Shown: in pieces, positions 58,660 through 64,000 of the stretch | Position numbering within the stretch: position 1 is the first letter of the stretch | Layout: every line of letters begins with the position of its first letter | Origin: Lingula anatina | Taxonomy: Eukaryota; Brachiopoda; Lingulata; Lingulida; Lingulidae | DNA length: 64,000 bases | NCBI RefSeq assembly: GCF_001039355.2 | Contig: NW_019775537.1 | Coordinates: 187,351-251,350, forward strand | Direction of reading: 5' to 3' | Notes under the pieces: generated by a model | Told to the model about the DNA's origin: nothing | Database searches by the model: none | The model's input: only the letters and a program-made list of their open reading frames with translations | Position numbers and translations under genes: made by a program

Positions 58660-58672
58660 AAATATATATATA
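58660..58672 (-). promoter_or_regulatory. Possible TATA box, second copy
   Basis: Same TA-rich element and spacing relative to the second copy of the rost-like first exon. Likely the allelic counterpart of the element at 53411-53423. Confidence 0.3.
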
Positions 58673-61175
58673 CCAACGGTAGAGTCCATATGGCAACAGT
58701 GGGGTATTGGGCCACTCCGCATCTAAGTATAACCAATAGCCCCGGGGAATATTAATAAAAAGTACATGTGTCTATCAATGTACATGTATAAGAGGTGACA
58801 TGAAAAATTGTCTCGTTATCAGTGTCACACAATGACACGATTTATCATCTTATGTGAGCTGTTGTGTATCAACATGTGTGGACTGTTTTTACCTATGTAC
58901 TCATGCATGCTGCTGGTACATGCAGGCTTCACTGACATTTTGAAAGTGACTTGGGACAAGCGATCCGTGAAAACATGCGTGTTTGTAAAATTGTCTAACA
59001 GCAATGTCATGACGTTTTTACAGTTGTAAAACTACGTTCCCTAACAATAACAATAAAAACCAATGCGTTGGATTTCTGTGCTGCATTGTCGCGCGCAAGA
59101 AGATTGAAGCCGTCTTTGATGATAGTTTCCTTGATACCAGTGCTTACGTATATCAAATCGGAAGAAGTTTTGTCATCAGAATCGCGTGATCTTCTGATTG
59201 AACTATTAGAGCACCACATTTGCCCTAACATAATACAGTAATGATGCATTACAAGTAAAGCAGTAAAGAAGCCGAATGGTGGCAAATCTTTATTAATCTA
59301 ACATTATTACTAACAGACGTGTGCACCAATTTAAGCTGAGATGATGACGCAGTAGTTATTACAAATTGGCTTCATTACAAATGTCATTTCGCTTATAGGT
59401 GGAATTCGGCTCATTAAAAACCAAATAAGTGATTAATACTTGCCTGGAAACTAAGACGAATTGGGTAGAATAATTGGATTTTCAGCGCCAGGGTTCTCAT
59501 GTATGTGCCGACACTACGTCTTAAAAGTAAAAATCGATATAGTTTACCTTAGGGTAGGATATCTTCCTTGTTATTGTAATACGATGAGCACTAATCTGTA
59601 TTTCAACTACATTGAACATTCTGTTTGGTTGTTGTATAAATTATATATATGGAGATCAAACTTTCAATACGCGCGTGCGCGCGCCCGTGTGTGTGTGTGT
59701 GTGGATCTATCTCAGAAAATGTCCCCTTGAACGGGGAGGAGGTTTATATTGACAACACCCAGTCCACATGCTGACAGGCCATTGATTGGTAGGAGCCAAG
59801 AAACCCACTGATCGTCCCCAATTTTCAGGTCTAATTTATTGAGAATAATTTCTGTTGCTATATTTGCTCTTGGCCTTGCCTATTTGACGGAAGCAGCGTC
59901 ACTGGGTAGGCGGAGCCCGTTGATTTACGTTGCCACAGTTGTCTTCAAGAAAGTCTTCATAGCGCCATTTCGAAATACTTGTTAATAACAATATATCTAC
60001 AAAGTAGTTAAGAAGGTGGAAGGGAGTAATAATGATGCAAATAAAGAACTAAATATTGGGTATCTTCAAATTCATTTCTTCTGTCAGTTCCCGCAGTAAT
60101 TATTCACAATTCAAAACGTGAAACAAGAATATATGTGTGCAGTAATTTTAAGGGGTCTTTGTGCTTAATAAACTTTCTACGGAAACTGACTGGTGCCATG
60201 TTAAAAAATTATTATCTCGAAATTTCGAGATACATTAAAAGTAGGCGATCGTTTTTGAAAATAGATAAACATGAGTGACAAAAGTTTTGGATCAGATTGA
60301 AGTGAGGTTGGCACTGATGACCATTGTTTGACTATACCATGTTAAAAACAGTGCAGCTCTAAAATTAGTTGTTTAAGAAAACCTTAAACACGAGATCGCG
60401 CACGAACTTTATAATGGAGTGAGATTGGAAAGACATTTCGATGGAGACCACCGGAATTCACACAATAATCTGAAAACGTATTTGTGAATGAACTAATGAA
60501 GTGCAGTAGACATCAAGGGCATAGTATGAGAAACCAGATCCGGTTTATATACCGCGTTCACATACTTTTAAATTCTGATTGTGGTATAGACAAGTCATGC
60601 ACGGTCTTCTCTAACACATCCATGAAACACCAAGCCACCTATTGATTGTATATATATTTTTTAGTGCTTTTAAAGCCTTTTTGATTTCATGCCATCTCAT
60701 TTACATGCTAACTTGTGGTCAGGTTATATATATTAGCAATACATCAGAATAAATTGTAAAATGAGGTATTAGATAGACTTAAAAATTACTATAACTATAA
60801 CAGTAAATGATATACATTTGGTTGCTCTCGTGTTATGTGTGCGTGTGTGTGTATCAGTGCAGTCCCTTTTCCTTGAGGTCAAAAGGTGTAGCCTTATTAT
60901 TTCATGGAAAAAAGATTGATAACGGGTAGGGCCTATGTAAGCAGATCACCTTTTCTAAGAAACTGCTGATGAAAATAAAAAAAACTCAATTCTGCGTTGT
61001 GTTTCTAGAGAATTTGCATTGAGCTCTAAGGCAAAAACACAATAGAGGCACAATCAAAACCGGTACGTTTCACAAGTAATACCACATTTTATTCAATCAT
61101 TTTCTTTTGAAACCCATTTATTCTTAAATTTTTTGGAACGCATGCCTCTAACCTCAAAGTCTAAAGCACGTGTCT

Positions 61176-61206
61176 TTTATTATTTATTTATTTATTTATT
61201 TATTTT
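61176..61206. repeat. (ATTT)n run at the right end of duplication 2
   Basis: Tetranucleotide run that starts exactly where the duplicated sequence ends. The complementary-type AAAT run lies at the left end of both copies, which probably hampered assembly. Confidence 0.9.
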
Positions 61207-61614
61207 TTCATTATTAGGAATCTTGCCGCTTTCACCCTGACAAGACAAGGTTTTGTTCATGATTGAAGAGCAGAGCTACCCCCTCCCCCCCCCCCCCACC
61301 TTACAGGAAAAAGAAGAAGAAGAAGAAAAAGAAGAAGAAGGAAAGAAAATACACAACCTGCAACCACCTTTGTTTGGAGAACTCAGTTTCAGCCAAGTTT
61401 TCTTGGAGTAATAAAAGACTGAGGCCTTATACATGTATTTGTTCATCAAAAGTCGATCATTCATCATTTAAATAGTTTCATCGTAAAAGCAAATTGATCG
61501 ATGATCATGACAAGTAAAGCAATTTGTTAATGCTCTCTAATAAGTTATACTTGATATTCTGGTATGCCTCTAGCGCACTCTCAATGCACAAAGACTATCT
61601 TTCTTTTTAAAGAG

Positions 61615-61615
61615 N
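61615..61615. other. Single-base assembly gap before a poly-C run
   Basis: N followed by about 18 C residues (61616-61633). The homopolymer probably stopped the assembly. Confidence 0.8.
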
Positions 61616-62757
61616 CCCCCCCCCCCCCCCCCCGCCCCGTTTTCTTCAAGAACCATTTAAGATTAATTGACTTATATTATCTTGCAGTTGCTTAACAATA
61701 AACAAGTGTTGTCTTATTATTTTTTCAATCTTTGTCCTGTTGCCAAAAATATAAGTTCTGGACTCTAGTTGTTGGGCTTTTAATTTCTTAAAGGTATCAC
61801 TAGTGGGAATCATGCTCGGAATCTCATAATTTCCTGCCTGTTTATGTTTCAAGAACAATTACACATCCCTGTTCAAAAAGAGGTCTGCTATTCATGGTGA
61901 ACGTTTTTTAAAAAATGTAATCAAACCTAATAGTACGTGGGTTGTAAACGAAAGAGATTTATCCAAAACCTTTAAAAAAGAGTTCTCTAAAAAGTAATAC
62001 ACCACATGTTGTGGGTGTTATTCCAATTACTGTCTATCTCCATCGCCATGTTCATCATCATTACCCACTTCAGGTCTGAGTACCATTGATGCATTAACAG
62101 ATTGCCTTCATGTGAATGATAGATTGCGCGTCAATTTGTTCTGGAAAATCAACCTGGCGGTTTGTGAATAATGATCGTGATTGCATATGCTAAACGAGTC
62201 TTAATTTTGGTGAACTGTTTTTTTCGCTGTAGTTATGTACTAAAATGAATTACAGCTTCATGTTTTATCAGCAACGTAGCTTTCTGAGCATAAACATAAT
62301 ATGAGACAGGCAAAAATCCATGGAATTGACTTTCATTCACGTTGGGGAAGACAGAATATGTTCTTCTCGGGCTTCCCAGCCAGTATTTGGCTAAAAGCAT
62401 ATGCATCGAACATGTCAGTCATCAAGTAAACGCAATAAATTAAAATGTAATGCGATGAGCGATTTGTACTCGAAAATACCGAAAATGAAGTGTTTTATTT
62501 ATCACCACATGCGTGTTCTGAAAGATATTTGCTATGCCGTTGTAAAACCTCTATCTTTAGTTGTGTTCTTCGATGATTATATAGTTTTTTTATCAACATA
62601 TATTATATATGTTAGTGAAGTCGCTGTCGTGCAGTTACGATTCCGAAAGATTTTTCTGAGAGTGATCCATTGATAGGTAGACATCAGTTTCAAAAACTGT
62701 TTTAAAATACTAGTAACAAATTACTGAGGACGGTTCGTTGACTACGTGGTTTCGATA

Positions 62758-62917
62758 TGACAGGAATGGTAGTCCTAGAAATGGAAGTCTGGGTTCCCAT
62801 ATGATTAGTACAGGTTAGGATTGGTCGGAGTATTGGGATTAGTACATGGAACGAATCTCTCTTTTACGAAGTAATGGGAAAAGGACGACGATTCCTTACG
62901 GACTACCATTCCTGTCA
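62758..62917. repeat. 18-bp perfect inverted repeat with structured spacer
   Basis: TGACAGGAATGGTAGTCC (62758-62775) is mirrored exactly at 62900-62917. Inside, TTCCCAT (62794-62800) and ATGGGAA (62874-62880) form a second, nested pair, and GATTAGTACA occurs twice in the loop. Could be a small transposable element or a structured RNA; no other support. Confidence 0.55.
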
Positions 62918-64000
62918 CATACGTTTGTGGACATTATTGTATAACTTTTCGTAAATGTCCTTAATGTGGTAATTATAGAAACACAAAGAATGATTCTGAT
63001 CGACAGAAGTAAAAATCACTTATATCAAATATTTTTGAAATGAAGAATTTCAAAACAATTCCATTTCAATTTATTTCATGAAATACTGAATTTTGCAGAC
63101 TAACCACTGATATTTTTTCTCTTTACGCTCCAAGAGAAATAACAGTCTTGTTTCGGTGCTTACCTTTTTTTTCTACGAAAGAGTGTTCACCTAAACATTG
63201 CCTCAAGAGATACTGAGTAGAATTGGCACTTTGTTCTGATATTTCAGTCGTACATGTAAGTAAAAGGGCATCCATCACTCTCTTATTAGGATGAAAAACA
63301 CAGGCTGGATGGTTTGAATAACTCTTAAAATGTGAAAGTGTGGGAATGCTAAGATAGCGTGGTGAGAATATTACGCAGTCAATAGCATCTTAAAATTACA
63401 GAAAAGTTTTGTTTTTAGATAGCTGTTACCCGGGGTTATCTTTAACGTATTTGATTACCAAAAGCTCCTTTCACTTGCTGTGCGTAACAGAACTTTAGCA
63501 CGTATGATTACTGTTCTTGGGGCTTCGAACCGCCAGGGCTTTGAAATTACACTCCTGGAAAAGTGCGGAAGAGATTTCGGCACTGTCAGAAACGGCTAGC
63601 CTCCAGCCTGTCGTACATCATTCTAGGAAACGGTAAAGATATGCAACTTCAAATAGGAACAGACAATTTAAGTCTCTTGCTGGGGGAATTGAAAGGAGGA
63701 ATCTGTCAAGAAGATCACAGCACAGTTGATCTATTCTTCACGTGTTTCCAGGTAATTGCATCTCTCAGAAAGGAATGCGAGGTCGCGCTGCGCGTGGAGC
63801 CGGAGGAGCGAGCCCTGTTTCTACCACACGGACTGGAGCAAACATGAAACAAACCTTGTTTGAATCGAGCTGGGCGAACTAACCCAGTTTGTATTATGAC
63901 ACCCCTAGAACAAACTGACCGCATTGTCTTATGGGGGACAACTTTCAAAATCCTTACCACGATTGTTAATTTAGTTAAAGAAATTACCTTGAGACTGGGT

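Larger units (their letters stand above)
56015..61180. repeat. Large direct duplication 2, second copy
   Basis: Starts right after the N in the same AAAT-rich run and ends at CACGTGTCTTTTAT, after which unique sequence (an ATTT run) continues. Differs from the first copy by SNPs and several indels, including loss of about 100 bases of a fold-back element and a 25-base insertion near 60440. Confidence 0.95.
61207..64000. other. Right-hand intergenic region, no confident gene
   Basis: Contains an AAG-rich run near 61308-61340, the poly-C run, the inverted repeat at 62758-62917, and a locally CpG-rich patch around 63540-63850. An open frame at 63563-63847 (95 codons) ends with a GC-rich piece, ECEVALRVEPEERALFLPHG, but resembles no family I know. 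The patch might be the 5' end of a neighbouring gene; nothing firmer can be said. Confidence 0.4.

Overview
The window looks like nuclear DNA of an invertebrate animal. It is AT-rich and intron-rich, with small coding exons bounded by consensus GT/AG sites, many microsatellites and short fold-back repeats. Gene content and protein style suggest a spiralian, probably a mollusc. That placement is an inference from recognised families, not from a database match. There are no prokaryotic features, operons or viral genes.

Region by region: (1) About 1-33,400, plus strand: the 3' three quarters of a neurabin/spinophilin-type gene (PPP1R9 family). It enters the window mid-gene. In order it encodes acidic Ser-rich exons, the RVKF protein phosphatase 1 docking site and its conserved follow-on, a PDZ domain, a proline-rich exon, a coiled coil, a long linker and the first two thirds of a SAM domain. 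Two in-frame microexons (12 and 24 nt) are embedded. The exon that should finish the SAM domain and the stop codon was not found. (2) 36,960-44,692, plus strand: a complete eight-exon PDE12 (2',5'-phosphodiesterase / mitochondrial deadenylase), 610 codons plus stop, with a probable mitochondrial leader. (3) 46,656-53,342, minus strand, convergent with PDE12: a three-exon multi-pass membrane protein of the Rolling stone (rost) family. (4) 53.4-64 kb: promoter-side and intergenic DNA, no confident further gene.

The strongest structural signal is two long, nearly identical direct duplications, 16,656-24,305 / 24,307-31,914 and 50,826-56,013 / 56,015-61,180. In each, exactly one N separates the copies, and the sequence before the N equals the end of the second copy while the sequence after the N equals the start of the first. 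That is the signature of two contigs from different haplotypes overlapping by 7.6 kb and 5.2 kb and joined without merging. So the duplicated nine-exon block of neurabin and the second rost first exon are most likely assembly artefacts. Because the neurabin block is 963 coding nt with phase 1 at both borders, a real duplication would also stay in frame (321 extra codons), so this deserves a direct test.

Other points of note: the two candidate microexons, a threefold GI(T/A)L-S-(R/K)-P/T-L motif in the neurabin linker, a TTAA-flanked MITE with a central perfect palindrome, other fold-back elements, and an RFX X-box next to a CCAAT box inside a neurabin intron. Neurabin (actin/PP1 scaffold), PDE12 (RNA turnover in mitochondria) and rost (membrane protein) have no obvious shared pathway; they are simply neighbours.
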